From: Sphingomonas nostoxanthinifaciens
GTDB taxonomy: Bacteria; Pseudomonadota; Alphaproteobacteria; Sphingomonadales; Sphingomonadaceae
Reading direction: 5' to 3'
Assembly (NCBI RefSeq): GCF_019930585.1
Contig: NZ_CP082839.1
Coordinates: 1,178,001-1,242,000 of the forward strand
Length of the DNA: 64,000 nt
The notes under the pieces were generated by a model. It saw only the letters and a program-made list of their open reading frames with translations. It searched no databases and had not been told where the DNA came from. The translations under genes and the position numbers were made by a program. How positions within the stretch are numbered: the stretch's first letter is position 1; each line of letters starts with the position of its first letter. Below are positions 17,641 through 26,187 of the stretch, piece after piece.

Positions 17641-18144
17641 TCAGGCGGCTTCGGCGTGCAGGTTGATCCCGGTCTCGGCGAGCTTAGTCATATACTCGTC
17701 GCCCCCGTAGATCTCCTTGGTGGCAGCCTTGAGCTTTTTCTCGTCATTCTTGAGACCGAGCGCCTTGGCGTAGGCGGCGGCGGTGCCGAACCCGGCGATG
17801 CCGTAGTGGGTCATGCGCTGGTATTGGGCGATGATCAGCGTGTCGAGCAGCGGCCCCTTCTTCGGCCCTTCCTCGATCACGTGCTTGGTCGCCTCCTCGA
17901 CGAGCCCTTCCATGCCCTTGCAATGCTCTTTGGACACCTTCTCGTCATGGGCAGCGATGAGCTCCTTCAACACCTCGGTGTGCGTGGCGATGCCGTCGTG
18001 CCACTTGGTCAGCATCTCCTTGAGCGCCGGATCAGTGGCTTTGGAGCTGATCTTCTTGAGGACGCGATTCATCTGGTCGTTGGCGGACCAAAGATCCTTT
18101 AGCTCGTCGATGTAGATTTCTTGCAGATCTTCGGGCGTCGACAT
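17641..18144 (-). CDS. DUF892 (YciE/YciF-like) ferritin-like protein
   Basis: A 167-residue, all-helical protein (MSTPEDLQEIYIDELKDLWSA) with a Glu/His pattern (ELKDLWSANDQM, KWHDGIATHTEVLKEL, EEATKHVIEEG, AQYQRMTHYGIAGFGTA). This is the DUF892/YciF family, ferritin-like four-helix bundles induced by osmotic and envelope stress. The second ATG (18144) is chosen because the AAGG ribosome site is 8 bases away from it and only 2 bases from the ATG at 18150. It is the first gene inside the IS6-bounded island, divergent from the DUF2382 operon. Possible di-iron binding is inferred from the family. Confidence 0.88.
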   Translation of the reverse strand: MSTPEDLQEIYIDELKDLWSANDQMNRVLKKISSKATDPALKEMLTKWHDGIATHTEVLKELIAAHDEKVSKEHCKGMEGLVEEATKHVIEEGPKKGPLLDTLIIAQYQRMTHYGIAGFGTAAAYAKALGLKNDEKKLKAATKEIYGGDEYMTKLAETGINLHAEAA

Positions 18145-18490
18145 TGACATTACCTTGTTGTGGGAAAGAGCCGCTGCCGACGCGATACGAAGGTAGGGAC
18201 GGCCTTGAACGTTCTCGCCATCGGTATGGGCCCATTGAATCCGGATCGACCTGACGATTGTCTTAGCAGGCGCCAAACTCATGGTGGGCTGGACTGATCT
18301 ATGTTGGCCGGCGCAATCTTTATTTTCGCGCGAACCGAGGAACGTGCAACTTGACCCTCCTCCGCTGGTTCAACGGCTGCTCAACACGATACGATCGTGG
18401 AGCGCCGCACGGGCGGCGTTAGGCTCAGGCCAAACCCGCGAGGAAGCCACGCCCGGTGGTCTCGCCGATACGATCGGCGGAGCTTTCTCG
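18145..18490. other. Divergent intergenic region at the head of the stress island
   Basis: About 345 bp between the DUF892 gene (minus) and the DUF2382 gene (plus). It must hold both promoters. A GGAAC box occurs near 18340 but no CGTT lies at the right distance, so no clear EcfG promoter was found. An in-frame plus-strand extension to 18281 exists but lacks family similarity. Confidence 0.4.
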
Positions 18491-18889
18491 ATGCCTCATG
18501 ACATCAATGATCGGATGATTCCGCTCTACGAGGAGCAGGTGGCGGTCACGAAGAAGGCCGTTATCTCGGACCGCGTTCGCGTCAGCACCAGCGTCGAAGA
18601 GCGTTCGGTCCTGATCGAAGACGATCTTGAACGCGGCGGGCTCCACGTCGAGCGGATCGCCGTCGACCGTCCAGTCCACAGTGCGCCTGAACCGCGTCAG
18701 GACGGCGATGCGTTGATCGTGTCGATCGTCGAAGAGCGGGTGGTCATCGAAAGGCGCCTCTTTGTCGTCGAGGAGGTTCGGCTCACCCGGACCTCGACCA
18801 CCGAACATGTGGCGATCCCCGAGACGGTTCGCGTCACCCGCGCGACGGTCGAGCGCGCCGACCCAATCTCACCCGCAGGAAGCGAATAA
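18491..18889 (+). CDS. DUF2382 domain stress protein
   Basis: A 132-residue protein from ATG 18491 (MPHDINDRMIPLYEEQVAVTKK), preceded by GGCGGAG. The repeated blocks IPLYEEQVAVTKK, RVRVSTSVEER and VVIERRLFVVEEVRLTR are characteristic of DUF2382, found in YsnF/AvaK-type stress proteins. Its function is unknown; members are induced by heat, salt or oxidative stress in several bacteria. The stop overlaps the start of the OmpA gene (TAATG), so the two are coupled. A longer frame to 18281 exists, but its first 70 residues do not look conserved. Confidence 0.8.
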   Translation: MPHDINDRMIPLYEEQVAVTKKAVISDRVRVSTSVEERSVLIEDDLERGGLHVERIAVDRPVHSAPEPRQDGDALIVSIVEERVVIERRLFVVEEVRLTRTSTTEHVAIPETVRVTRATVERADPISPAGSE

Positions 18890-19530
18890 TGGCCGACCCA
18901 AAGAACACGCCCGGCGCACCGCCGCGCGAAGTGCGTATCGAGAAGAAGAAGACCAACTGGCTGGCGTGGATCCTGCTCGCGCTCGGCATCCTCGCGGCGC
19001 TGCTGGCGCTCAGCCGCTGCAATCGCCATGAGAAGGTCGCCGCCGCTCCAACTCCTGCCAACGGTCCTGCGGTGCCGCCGGTCGGGGTCAAGCACGTCAC
19101 GCTGCCGGGTGGGAAGGTCGTCGATCTCCAGCCCGCAACGCTGAACTACGACCTCCAGTCGTTCCTCGCCTCGAATGCAGCCGCGCCGCGGACCTTCACG
19201 TTCGACAAGCTGAACTTCGACACCGACCAGCCGGTCATCCGCGCGGATGACCAGCCGACGCTGAGCGCGCTCGGGCAGATCCTCGCCGCCTATCCCAAGG
19301 CTAATGTGCGCCTGGTCGGCTATGCCGATGCGCGCGGCTCCGCCGCGGCCAACGCCAAGCTCGGCAGCGATCGCGCTGCGGCCGTCGCCAAGGCACTGTC
19401 CGACGCCGGGATCGACGGCAAGCGCATCACCACCGCGAGCGGCGGCGACAGCAACCCGGTTGCGAGCAATGCGACCGCGGGCGGCCAGTTCGAGAACCGC
19501 CGCACCGAACTCGTCGTGACGAGCAAGTAA
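18889..19530 (+). CDS. OmpA family protein with N-terminal membrane anchor
   Basis: A 213-residue protein. A charged start (EVRIEKKKTNW) is followed by one transmembrane helix (LAWILLALGILAALLALS, about 25-43), a linker, and an OmpA_C peptidoglycan-binding domain from about residue 100 (FTFDKLNFDT, ANVRLVGYADARGSAAANAKLG, then ENRRTELVV). It probably anchors to the inner membrane and binds peptidoglycan. The usual N-D-.-R of the motif appears as the modified YADARGS..AN. It is translationally coupled to the DUF2382 gene. Likely an envelope-stability role under stress, which is inferred from the family and neighbours. Confidence 0.88.
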   Translation: MADPKNTPGAPPREVRIEKKKTNWLAWILLALGILAALLALSRCNRHEKVAAAPTPANGPAVPPVGVKHVTLPGGKVVDLQPATLNYDLQSFLASNAAAPRTFTFDKLNFDTDQPVIRADDQPTLSALGQILAAYPKANVRLVGYADARGSAAANAKLGSDRAAAVAKALSDAGIDGKRITTASGGDSNPVASNATAGGQFENRRTELVVTSK

Positions 19531-19560
19531 GCCCACCACCCTCGCCTCAGGAGAAGACCG

Positions 19561-20397
19561 ATGACCCGTACCGTCACCGCACTATTCGACCAGAAGGTCG
19601 ATGCCGAGGCTGCCGAGAACCGGCTCAAGGCCGCCAATGTCCATGCCAGCCATATCCGCATCCACGACAAGACCAGCCCCGACTTCCACGCCTCCGGTGG
19701 CTCGACGACGCAGGAGCCGGGCATCTGGGGTTCGATCAAGAACGCTTTCCTGCCCGACGAGGATCGCCACACCTACGAGGAGGGCGTGCGTCGCGGCGGC
19801 TTCCTGCTGACCGCCGACGTCGGCGAGGAGCATGTCGACGATGCCGTCCGCGTGCTGGAGGAGGCCGACACCGTCGACATCGACGACCGCTCGCAACAGT
19901 GGCGCTCGTCCGGCTGGGATTATGCACCCGAGGCGGCGGCAGGAGCTGGCTCGGACACCGGCGGCTATGCCTATGGATCGGAGAAGACGGCTAGCGGCAC
20001 TGACGTCGCGGGCGAGCAGAGCATCCCGATCGTCGAGGAGAGCCTGGTCGTCGGCAAGCGCGAAGTCGATCGCGACGGCGCGCGGGTGCGATCCTACATC
20101 ACCGAGACGCCGGTGCACGAGCAGGTCCGCCTGCGTGACGAGAAGATCAACGTGCAGCGCCGTGCGGTCGATCGTCCGCTCACCGACGCCGACGACGCCT
20201 TCCGCGAGCGCACGATCGACGTAACCGCGACTGGCGAAGAGGCGGTCGTCGGCAAGACCGCCCGGATGGTCGAGGAGGTTGTCGTCTCCAAGACCGCCGG
20301 CGAGCGCGTCGAGCAAATCGACGACACTGTACGTCGCACCGAGGTCGAGATCGACGAGGACAATGGTACGTCCGCCGACCCGTCGTACCGCCGCTGA
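19561..20397 (+). CDS. GSP17M-like/DUF2382 stress protein
   Basis: A 278-residue protein with two modules. The N-terminal module (residues 1-105: MTRTVTALFDQKVDAEAAEN, then GGFLLTADVGEEHVDDAVRVLEE) resembles the general-stress-protein 17M/YflT ferredoxin-like domain. The C-terminal module (about 150-265: IPIVEESLVVGKREVDRDGARV, TPVHEQVRLRDEKINVQRRAVDRPLT, VVGKTARMVEEVVVSK) is DUF2382. The AGGAGA ribosome site is 7 bases upstream. It follows the OmpA gene by 30 bp in the same operon. The two DUF2382 proteins here are different paralogues, not a recent duplication. Confidence 0.85.
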   Translation: MTRTVTALFDQKVDAEAAENRLKAANVHASHIRIHDKTSPDFHASGGSTTQEPGIWGSIKNAFLPDEDRHTYEEGVRRGGFLLTADVGEEHVDDAVRVLEEADTVDIDDRSQQWRSSGWDYAPEAAAGAGSDTGGYAYGSEKTASGTDVAGEQSIPIVEESLVVGKREVDRDGARVRSYITETPVHEQVRLRDEKINVQRRAVDRPLTDADDAFRERTIDVTATGEEAVVGKTARMVEEVVVSKTAGERVEQIDDTVRRTEVEIDEDNGTSADPSYRR

Positions 20398-20472
20398 GTG
20401 AGCAGCCCGGCGCGCGCTGCAATCGCGCGCGCCGGGCACGCTCGAGAACGAGTTTGTTGAAGCTTCGCAAGA

Positions 20473-21399
20473 ATGCTGCTGGCCAAATCCGAAGGGGTAT
20501 TCGAGCGTCTGGCGTGCGTCGACCAGCTTGCCGCGCTGGTCGGACAGGTGTTTCCGCTCATCTCCCTCGACGACCGGCGGCTCGAGCGATCGGGCGGCGA
20601 CCACGACCTCCTGATCGTCGACGAGAGCTTCGCCTTTCGCTTTCCCCGATCGGGCGTACATGGCCTGGCGCTGGAGATCGACGTGTTGCGTCACCTCCGT
20701 CGGCGGTCGGCGGTCGCGACTCCAACCTACAGTCATGTCGACCCCGCTGGTCGATTTGGCGGCTATCCGCTGATCAGCGGATCGGCGCTGACGCCTGCCT
20801 GCTTCGCAGTTCTCCCGGAGGATCGCCGAGACGGCGTCCTACGCGCTGCAGCCGTGTTTCTGTCGGCGCTTCATGGCCTTTCGCCGGAAGTGATCGCGCC
20901 GGTGCGACAATGGCCTTCGATGTGGACGCCCGCTGAGTTCGCTCATCGAGGCTTGACGGAATTCGTGCCGGCGATCGCGGAAGACCTGCCGGACCAGGCT
21001 CGCGCGGCCGGTGCCTTCTACGCGCGCTATCGCGAGCTTGAGCTGCCGCCGCCCGTCGTCGTGCATGGCGACCTGGTCTACGAGCATGTGTTGATTGACA
21101 AGGACACGCTCGAACTCACGGGCATCATCGATTTCGGCGACATCGCGCTCGGTGATCCCGCGCAGGACTTCCTCGGCTTCTGGGCCTACGGTGTCGACGC
21201 GGCGGCCCGCGCTATCGACCTGTATGATCCCGGCGGGCCGGACGCGGGCCTGATCGAGCGGTCGCGCCACCATTTCATCCGCTATTGCCTCGACCGCCTT
21301 CTCGAGAACGTCGATCGGGGCCCCAGTGCGCGACATGACCTCGCTGCCGGCATCGATGAGCTCCTCGCCACTGACACTTTCCACAATCCAAGGAGATGA
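20473..21399 (+). CDS. Aminoglycoside/macrolide phosphotransferase family protein
   Basis: A 308-residue APH-fold kinase. The N-lobe has LIVDESFAFRFPR with an EIDVLRHLRRR helix. The catalytic loop is VVVHGDLVYEHVLID (about 205-219), where the usual Asn of HGD....N is His, as in macrolide kinases. The Mg-binding DFG-like motif is GIIDFGDIALGDPAQDF. It could phosphorylate a small hydroxylated metabolite or antibiotic. It is embedded among envelope stress genes and ends in overlap with the next gene, so it is probably co-transcribed with them. A resistance role is not shown. Confidence 0.8.
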   Translation: MLLAKSEGVFERLACVDQLAALVGQVFPLISLDDRRLERSGGDHDLLIVDESFAFRFPRSGVHGLALEIDVLRHLRRRSAVATPTYSHVDPAGRFGGYPLISGSALTPACFAVLPEDRRDGVLRAAAVFLSALHGLSPEVIAPVRQWPSMWTPAEFAHRGLTEFVPAIAEDLPDQARAAGAFYARYRELELPPPVVVHGDLVYEHVLIDKDTLELTGIIDFGDIALGDPAQDFLGFWAYGVDAAARAIDLYDPGGPDAGLIERSRHHFIRYCLDRLLENVDRGPSARHDLAAGIDELLATDTFHNPRR

Positions 21400-21401
21400 T
21401 G

Positions 21402-21938
21402 ATGAACGATCCGCAAACGGGCCAACGGCCTGAAACCGGAGGCACTCATGCCTTCGCCACGAGCGAAGCACGAGCCGGGCTCGATCACGCCGCGAGTGCA
21501 GCCTCTTCCGCCAGCGATGCTGCCGGCGACGTTGCCGGGGAGGTGAAGGGCCAGGCGTCCTCGCTGGTCGGCCAGGTCAAGGACAAGGCGCTCGCCACGG
21601 CCAACGAGCAGAAGGAGGGCATCGCCGGCCAGATCGACCTGCTCGCCGCGGCCGTCCACAAGTCCGGCGAGCCGTTTGCCGGGCAGCAGGACTGGATCGC
21701 GTCTGCCATCGAGCGCGGCGCTACCGAGCTTGGTTCGCTGGCGTCCGCGCTCCGTGAGAACGATCTGTCAAGCCTGCTTGCGCAGGTGAATACGCTGGCG
21801 CGTCGCCAGCCCGCCTTGTTCGTGGGTGCCTCGCTTGCTGCTGGCTTTGCGGTGGCGCGGCTGGGCAAGCTGGTTGCAGCCGACGTCTCGCGCGATGATC
21901 TGCCAAAGATCCCGGAGGTCGGTCATGGCGATCGGTGA
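21402..21938 (+). CDS. Envelope stress-island protein, unknown family
   Basis: A 178-residue, Ala/Gly-rich, helical protein. A low-complexity front (SAASSASDAAGDVAGEVK) and coiled-coil-like middle (QVKDKALATANEQKEGIAGQIDLLAAAV) lead to RQPALFVGASLAAGFAVARL, one membrane-associated hydrophobic helix near residue 150. This matches the nutrient-deprivation-induced or YqjD/ElaB-like style of proteins. The third of three tandem ATGs (21402) has the best spacing to AAGGAG. It overlaps the next gene by 14 bp. Confidence 0.65.
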   Translation: MNDPQTGQRPETGGTHAFATSEARAGLDHAASAASSASDAAGDVAGEVKGQASSLVGQVKDKALATANEQKEGIAGQIDLLAAAVHKSGEPFAGQQDWIASAIERGATELGSLASALRENDLSSLLAQVNTLARRQPALFVGASLAAGFAVARLGKLVAADVSRDDLPKIPEVGHGDR

Positions 21939-22320
21939 TCCGGGCGGCTCCCACTCGCTCGGCCAGATCGCCAGCGGGCTCGCCGGCGACGTGCAGGATC
22001 TGGTCAAAGGGGAGCTGGCGCTCGCCCGCGCCGAGTTCGACCAGAAGCTCCACGGGCTGATCATCGCCGCGATCTCGATCGTCGGCGGTGCGCTCGTCGC
22101 GTTCGCCGGGCTTGTCGTGGTGCTTGAAGGCGGCGCCGCGGTGTTGGCGTTCTGGCTGCCTGCCTGGGCCTCCCTGCTGATTGTAGGCGCGGTGATCGTG
22201 CTCGTCGGTGGCCTCATCAGCCGTGGCGGGCTCGCCAAGCTGTCGCTGAAGGCGGCCACACCCGAGCGCAGCATCGCCAGCGTCCAGAAGGACGCGCGCA
22301 TGATCAAAGAGCATACGTAA
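21925..22320 (+). CDS. Phage-holin-X/DUF1469-like membrane protein
   Basis: A 131-residue protein from ATG 21925 (MAIGDPGGSHSLGQIASGLA). An amphipathic N-terminal segment (DVQDLVKGELALARAEFDQK) is followed by two transmembrane helices (LIIAAISIVGGALVAFAGLVV and SLLIVGAVIVLVGGLIS) and a basic tail. This is the layout of the Actinobacterial Holin-X/DUF1469 family. In stress clusters such proteins pair with DUF3618 proteins, as here. A GGAGG lies 8 bases before the start. It ends in a TAATG overlap with the DUF3618 gene. A lysis role is unlikely in this context. Confidence 0.85.
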   Translation: MAIGDPGGSHSLGQIASGLAGDVQDLVKGELALARAEFDQKLHGLIIAAISIVGGALVAFAGLVVVLEGGAAVLAFWLPAWASLLIVGAVIVLVGGLISRGGLAKLSLKAATPERSIASVQKDARMIKEHT

Positions 22321-23336
22321 TGGATGACATCTCCGAAACCGATCGCATCGAGCGCGACCTTGCGGCGACCCGGGCGCGCATGGACAGCCGCCTGGACGAG
22401 CTCCAGGAACACCTGACGCCCAAGCAGATGCTCAACGACGCGTTCGCCTATTTTCGGGGCGGCGAAGGCGCCGATTTCACCAAGGACTTGGTGACGCGTG
22501 CGCGGGCGAACCCGTTGCCCGTAGCACTGGTCGGCGTAGGCATCGCCTGGCTGATGGCCTCGATCCACAGTCCGGCCATAGCCGATCGACGGCTATCGCC
22601 GCCACGGCAGGACGACAGCCTGGAGGCGCGGCTGCGTCATGCCGAGGTCGGCGTTCAACGGCTCGACCATGACGATGACGATAGCTACGCCGCGCGCCTC
22701 GACGACGTTCGCGGGAAGGTCGTCGGCGTTGCACGCGACGCATCGGACACCGCTGCTTCCTATGCCCGGCGGATCAAGGACGCCGTTGCGTCGGCTGCCC
22801 AGAGCGTGCGCGAGACGTCGCACGATTTGAAGGCTGGCGCGAGCGACGCGTTCGCACGGGCAGGCAATAGCGCTGGCGAACGCGGCGCCTCAATCCAAGA
22901 AGGTACGAACAAGATGACACATCAAGGTCGTTCCACTTTGGCGTCGGTCGCCAGCAATCCGTTCGCGCTCGGCGCGCTGGCCGCCGTGGTCGGCATTGTG
23001 GCGGGGGCGCTGCTGCCCACCTCCGACGAGGAGGAGGCCGCGCTCGGCTCGGTCGCGACCAAGCTGCGTACCGCCGGTCGCGACCTCGCGCAGGACGTGG
23101 TCGACCGTGGCGGCCGCATCGCGACCGATACGCTCGACGCGGTCAAGGGCAGCGCCGAAGCCCACGGCCTCACCGCCGACAAGCCGGTCGGCGAGCTGCT
23201 AGCCGACGTGAAGAGCGGCGACCTGCTCGGCAACGTCGAGCAGGTGGCCCAAGAGTCGGTCCAGGCCGGCAAGGAGGCTGCGCAGACCCACATCGCGGGA
23301 GACGCGAAGACCGGAGCCGAGCAGCCTGCGAGCTAG
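22320..23336 (+). CDS. DUF3618 domain protein
   Basis: A 338-residue protein. The N-terminus (ETDRIERDLAATRARMDSRLDELQEHLTP) is the DUF3618 signature. A first hydrophobic helix (LPVALVGVGIAWLMASI, about 65-81) and a second (FALGALAAVVGIVAGALLP, about 218-236) flank a long polar helical region with repeats of the AARLDDVRGKVV/ASDTAASYARRIKD type. The C-terminus is Ala/Gly-rich and helical. It is translationally coupled to the holin-X-like gene. The pair probably forms an inner-membrane or envelope complex; the precise role is unknown. The operon ends at the hairpin at 23351-23380. Confidence 0.85.
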   Translation: MDDISETDRIERDLAATRARMDSRLDELQEHLTPKQMLNDAFAYFRGGEGADFTKDLVTRARANPLPVALVGVGIAWLMASIHSPAIADRRLSPPRQDDSLEARLRHAEVGVQRLDHDDDDSYAARLDDVRGKVVGVARDASDTAASYARRIKDAVASAAQSVRETSHDLKAGASDAFARAGNSAGERGASIQEGTNKMTHQGRSTLASVASNPFALGALAAVVGIVAGALLPTSDEEEAALGSVATKLRTAGRDLAQDVVDRGGRIATDTLDAVKGSAEAHGLTADKPVGELLADVKSGDLLGNVEQVAQESVQAGKEAAQTHIAGDAKTGAEQPAS

Positions 23337-23350
23337 CCCGTCTCGTTCCG

Positions 23351-23380
23351 TGCGGGCCGCCCGAGTGTCAGCGGCCCGCA
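23351..23380 (+). terminator. Strong hairpin at the end of the envelope stress operon
   Basis: A perfect 10-bp stem, TGCGGGCCGC (23351-23360) with GCGGCCCGCA (23371-23380), and a 10-base loop. It lies 14 bp after the DUF3618 stop. The following sequence is only weakly T-rich, so termination may be partial. Confidence 0.6.
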
Positions 23381-23440
23381 TGCTGTCTCCTCATCCTGCT
23401 ACGATTTCGGCGTCCTGCGCCATCCTGTCACGAGGCGCAC

Positions 23441-25384
23441 ATGCCGAACCCAGACAACATCGCCGGCTACGAGGATATCCTGACCGGCAGCCATGAGGCC
23501 CCGGCGCCCGCGGAGGGGGCTGCCCAGATCGCCGGTTCTTCGGCACCAGAGTTGAAGAGCCTGCTGGGGATCGCGGTCGGCACGCTGGTGATCGCCGCGC
23601 TCTACTTTGGCAAGGAAGTGCTGATCCCGATCACGCTCGCTGTGATGCTGTCGTTCGTGCTCTCCCCGGTTGTCAACTTCCTGCAGCGGCTTCGGCTGTG
23701 GCGTGCGCCTGCGGTGATCCTGACCGTGCTGGCAGCACTCGCGCTGCTCGGGCTCGTCGGCACCGTGATCGGCAGCCAGGCCGCGTCGCTGACCGCCAAC
23801 GCCCCGCAATATGCCCAGACGATCGAGGCCAAGGTCGAAGGTGTGCGCGGTTTCGCGGTCGCCAAGGTCGCCGCGATTACGCAGCAGCTCGGGAGCCCGA
23901 GAAAGGCGCCTCCTGCGGCGGTCGCGCCGACCACCGCTCCCCCTGCTTCAAACATGACGGCATCGACGGGGGCGGCCGGTGGCCTCGGAACACCCGCACC
24001 GACAAGGCGCCCCATTCCGGTTGAGGTTGTCCAGGGTCAGGCATCGCCGTTCACGATCGCGCATGCGGTACTGGCACCGATCCTGAGCCCGCTTGAGACC
24101 ACGGTGCTCGTGCTGATCGTGGCGATCTTCGTGCTGATGCAGAAGGAGGATCTGCGCGATCGCTTCATCCGCCTGTTTGGCTCGAACGATCTCCACCGCA
24201 CCACCCGCGCGATGGACGATGCCGGCCAGCGGCTCAGCAAATACTTCCTCTCGCAGCTGGCGGTGAACACCTGCTTCGGCATCGTCATCGGGCTCGGACT
24301 GTGGGCGATCGGCATCCCGTCACCCGCGATGTGGGGGCTGATGGCCGGACTGCTGCGGTTCGTACCCTATATCGGCTCGCTCATCGCGGCCGTCGCACCC
24401 GCAGCACTGGGCGCGGCGATCGATCCAGGCTGGGCGATGGCGATTGAGGTCGTGGCGCTGTTCTTCGTGGTCGAGCCGTTCACCGGCTACGTGGTTGAGC
24501 CCATGCTCTACGGCCACTCGACCGGGCTCTCGCCCGTGTCGGTGATCGTGTCGGCGATCTTCTGGACCTGGGTCTGGGGTCCGATCGGGCTGATCATGTC
24601 CACGCCGCTCACGCTGTGTCTGGTCGTCATGGGAAGGCACGTGAAGAGCCTCGAGTTCTTCGACGTGCTGCTCGGCGACCGGCCAGCGCTGACCCCGGTG
24701 GAGAGCTTCTATCAGCGCATCCTCGCCGACAATCCGGACGAGGCACTGGCGCAGGCCGAGCTGCTGCTCGCCGACCGGCCGCTCATTGACTATTACGAAG
24801 ACGTCGTCCTGCAGGGGCTCAAGCTCGCGGTCGAGGACCAGGCCAAGGGCACGATCGACAAGGCGCGCGCCGCCAAGATGACGCGCTCGATGCTGTCGGT
24901 GATCGATGATCTCGACGACCATGTCGACGAGGGTAGCGCTACGCTCTCATCAGCTAGGTCGGACGGTACTGGGCAGGTCGCGTGCGTTTCGGGCCGCGGA
25001 CCGTTCGACGATGCGGTTTCGACGATGCTTCAGCAGCTGCTTAAACAGCGCGGTGTTGCATCCCGCACGATCAGCAACGCGCAGGTCTCGCGAGAAGCGA
25101 TCGCGCAACTCGACCTTTCAAGTGTTGCCGCGATCGCGATCTCATACCTCGAGCTGGTCGGATCGCCCGCCGAGCTTCGCTATCTCATTAAGCGCCTGCG
25201 GCAGCGGGCGCCGGCAGCGAAGATTCTAGTTGGCCTTTGGCCGGAGGGCGAAGCCGCTTTGAGTGACACCACAATCCAACGCGCGATCGGTGCCGACACC
25301 TATGCCGGATCTTTGCATGCAGCCGTCGAGGCGGCGTTGTCAGCACTCGGCCGGGACGTGCAAGAACCCGCCCAAGCCGCCTAA
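23441..25384 (+). CDS. AI-2E family (PerM-like) permease with C-terminal Rossmann-like domain
   Basis: A 647-residue protein. Residues about 40-400 form an AI-2E transporter/PerM domain with several transmembrane helices (SLLGIAVGTLVIAALYFGKE, VMLSFVLSPVVNFL, the GLWAIGIPSPAMWGLMAGLL segment and MLYGHSTGLSPVSVIVSAIF). The family exports or moves small solutes and is also linked to stress. After a helical linker comes a C-terminal domain (about 515-640) with VACVSGRGPFDDAVSTMLQQLL and AIAISYLELVGSPAELRYLIK, which resembles a cobalamin-binding/Rossmann-like alpha/beta fold. The B12-binding H-x-x-G is not seen. This extension is missing in ordinary 350-residue members. Confidence 0.85.
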   Translation: MPNPDNIAGYEDILTGSHEAPAPAEGAAQIAGSSAPELKSLLGIAVGTLVIAALYFGKEVLIPITLAVMLSFVLSPVVNFLQRLRLWRAPAVILTVLAALALLGLVGTVIGSQAASLTANAPQYAQTIEAKVEGVRGFAVAKVAAITQQLGSPRKAPPAAVAPTTAPPASNMTASTGAAGGLGTPAPTRRPIPVEVVQGQASPFTIAHAVLAPILSPLETTVLVLIVAIFVLMQKEDLRDRFIRLFGSNDLHRTTRAMDDAGQRLSKYFLSQLAVNTCFGIVIGLGLWAIGIPSPAMWGLMAGLLRFVPYIGSLIAAVAPAALGAAIDPGWAMAIEVVALFFVVEPFTGYVVEPMLYGHSTGLSPVSVIVSAIFWTWVWGPIGLIMSTPLTLCLVVMGRHVKSLEFFDVLLGDRPALTPVESFYQRILADNPDEALAQAELLLADRPLIDYYEDVVLQGLKLAVEDQAKGTIDKARAAKMTRSMLSVIDDLDDHVDEGSATLSSARSDGTGQVACVSGRGPFDDAVSTMLQQLLKQRGVASRTISNAQVSREAIAQLDLSSVAAIAISYLELVGSPAELRYLIKRLRQRAPAAKILVGLWPEGEAALSDTTIQRAIGADTYAGSLHAAVEAALSALGRDVQEPAQAA

Positions 25385-25413
25385 ACGGTGAGCACACGGC
25401 ATCCGAAAGGGAA

Positions 25414-26184
25414 ATGATGTTCGAGAATCAAGTTGCGATCGTCACCGGCGGTGAGTCCGGTATCGGTGCCGCCTGTGCAAAGGCGCTGGGACAAGCCGGC
25501 GCGCGGGTGGCGATCACCTACTTCCGCGACAAGGCTGCGGCCGAAGCGGTGTGCGCGGCGATCGGTGGCGCGGACCGGGCGATCGCCATCCAGACCAACG
25601 TCGGCGATGAGGGCGAAGTCGAGATGTTGTTCGTGGCGGCTGAGAAGGCGTTCGGGACCGTCAGCCTGCTGGTCAACTCGGCCGGGCTCAACATGACCGG
25701 CGTGAATCTGGTCGACATGGAACTGGCGCAGTTCGACCGCGTAATCCGCTCCGATCTGTACGGCCCGTTCCTGACCTGTCGCCGGCTGGTGCGCGGGCTC
25801 GAAGCCAAGGGGATGAAAGGACGCATCGTCAACATCTCCTCGATCCACGAGCGTGCTCCCCGTCCCGGCGGGGTCGATTACGACTCGGCCAAGGGTGGGC
25901 TGTCGCAACTCACCGCTACGCTGGCGCTGGAGCTCGCACCGAAGCAGATCGCGGTTAACGGCGTCGCGCCGGGCATGATCCTGACGCCGATGAACCAGTC
26001 GGCGCTCGACAACCCGCAGGAACTCAAGACCAAGGAGGCGGCGATCCCGTGGCAGCGTGCGGGGCGACCGGACGAGGTGGCGGCACTCGTCAACTTTCTG
26101 CTGTCGCCCGCCGCCGACTACATCACCGGGACCACGGTCACGATCGACGGCGCGCTTTCGCTCACCGTCGCGCAGGGCGCCTGA
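25414..26184 (+). CDS. SDR family oxidoreductase
   Basis: A 256-residue classical short-chain dehydrogenase. The cofactor motif is TGGESGIGAAC (about 10-20), with NSAGLN near 88. The catalytic Ser is in NISSIHE and the Tyr-Lys in YDSAKGG. The C-terminal IDGALSLT and the PGMILTPMN segment are as in FabG/glucose-dehydrogenase-like SDRs. The residues after strand beta-2 (TYFRDKAA) hint at NADP(H) or NAD use but do not settle it. A GAAAGGG ribosome site precedes the start. The next gene starts 4 bp after its stop. Confidence 0.9.
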   Translation: MMFENQVAIVTGGESGIGAACAKALGQAGARVAITYFRDKAAAEAVCAAIGGADRAIAIQTNVGDEGEVEMLFVAAEKAFGTVSLLVNSAGLNMTGVNLVDMELAQFDRVIRSDLYGPFLTCRRLVRGLEAKGMKGRIVNISSIHERAPRPGGVDYDSAKGGLSQLTATLALELAPKQIAVNGVAPGMILTPMNQSALDNPQELKTKEAAIPWQRAGRPDEVAALVNFLLSPAADYITGTTVTIDGALSLTVAQGA

Positions 26185-26187
26185 GCG

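Noticed and set aside
19582..20736. A 384-codon minus-strand frame across the DUF2382 gene
   Set aside because: Shadow of the plus-strand DUF2382/GSP17M gene, with biased composition and no motifs.
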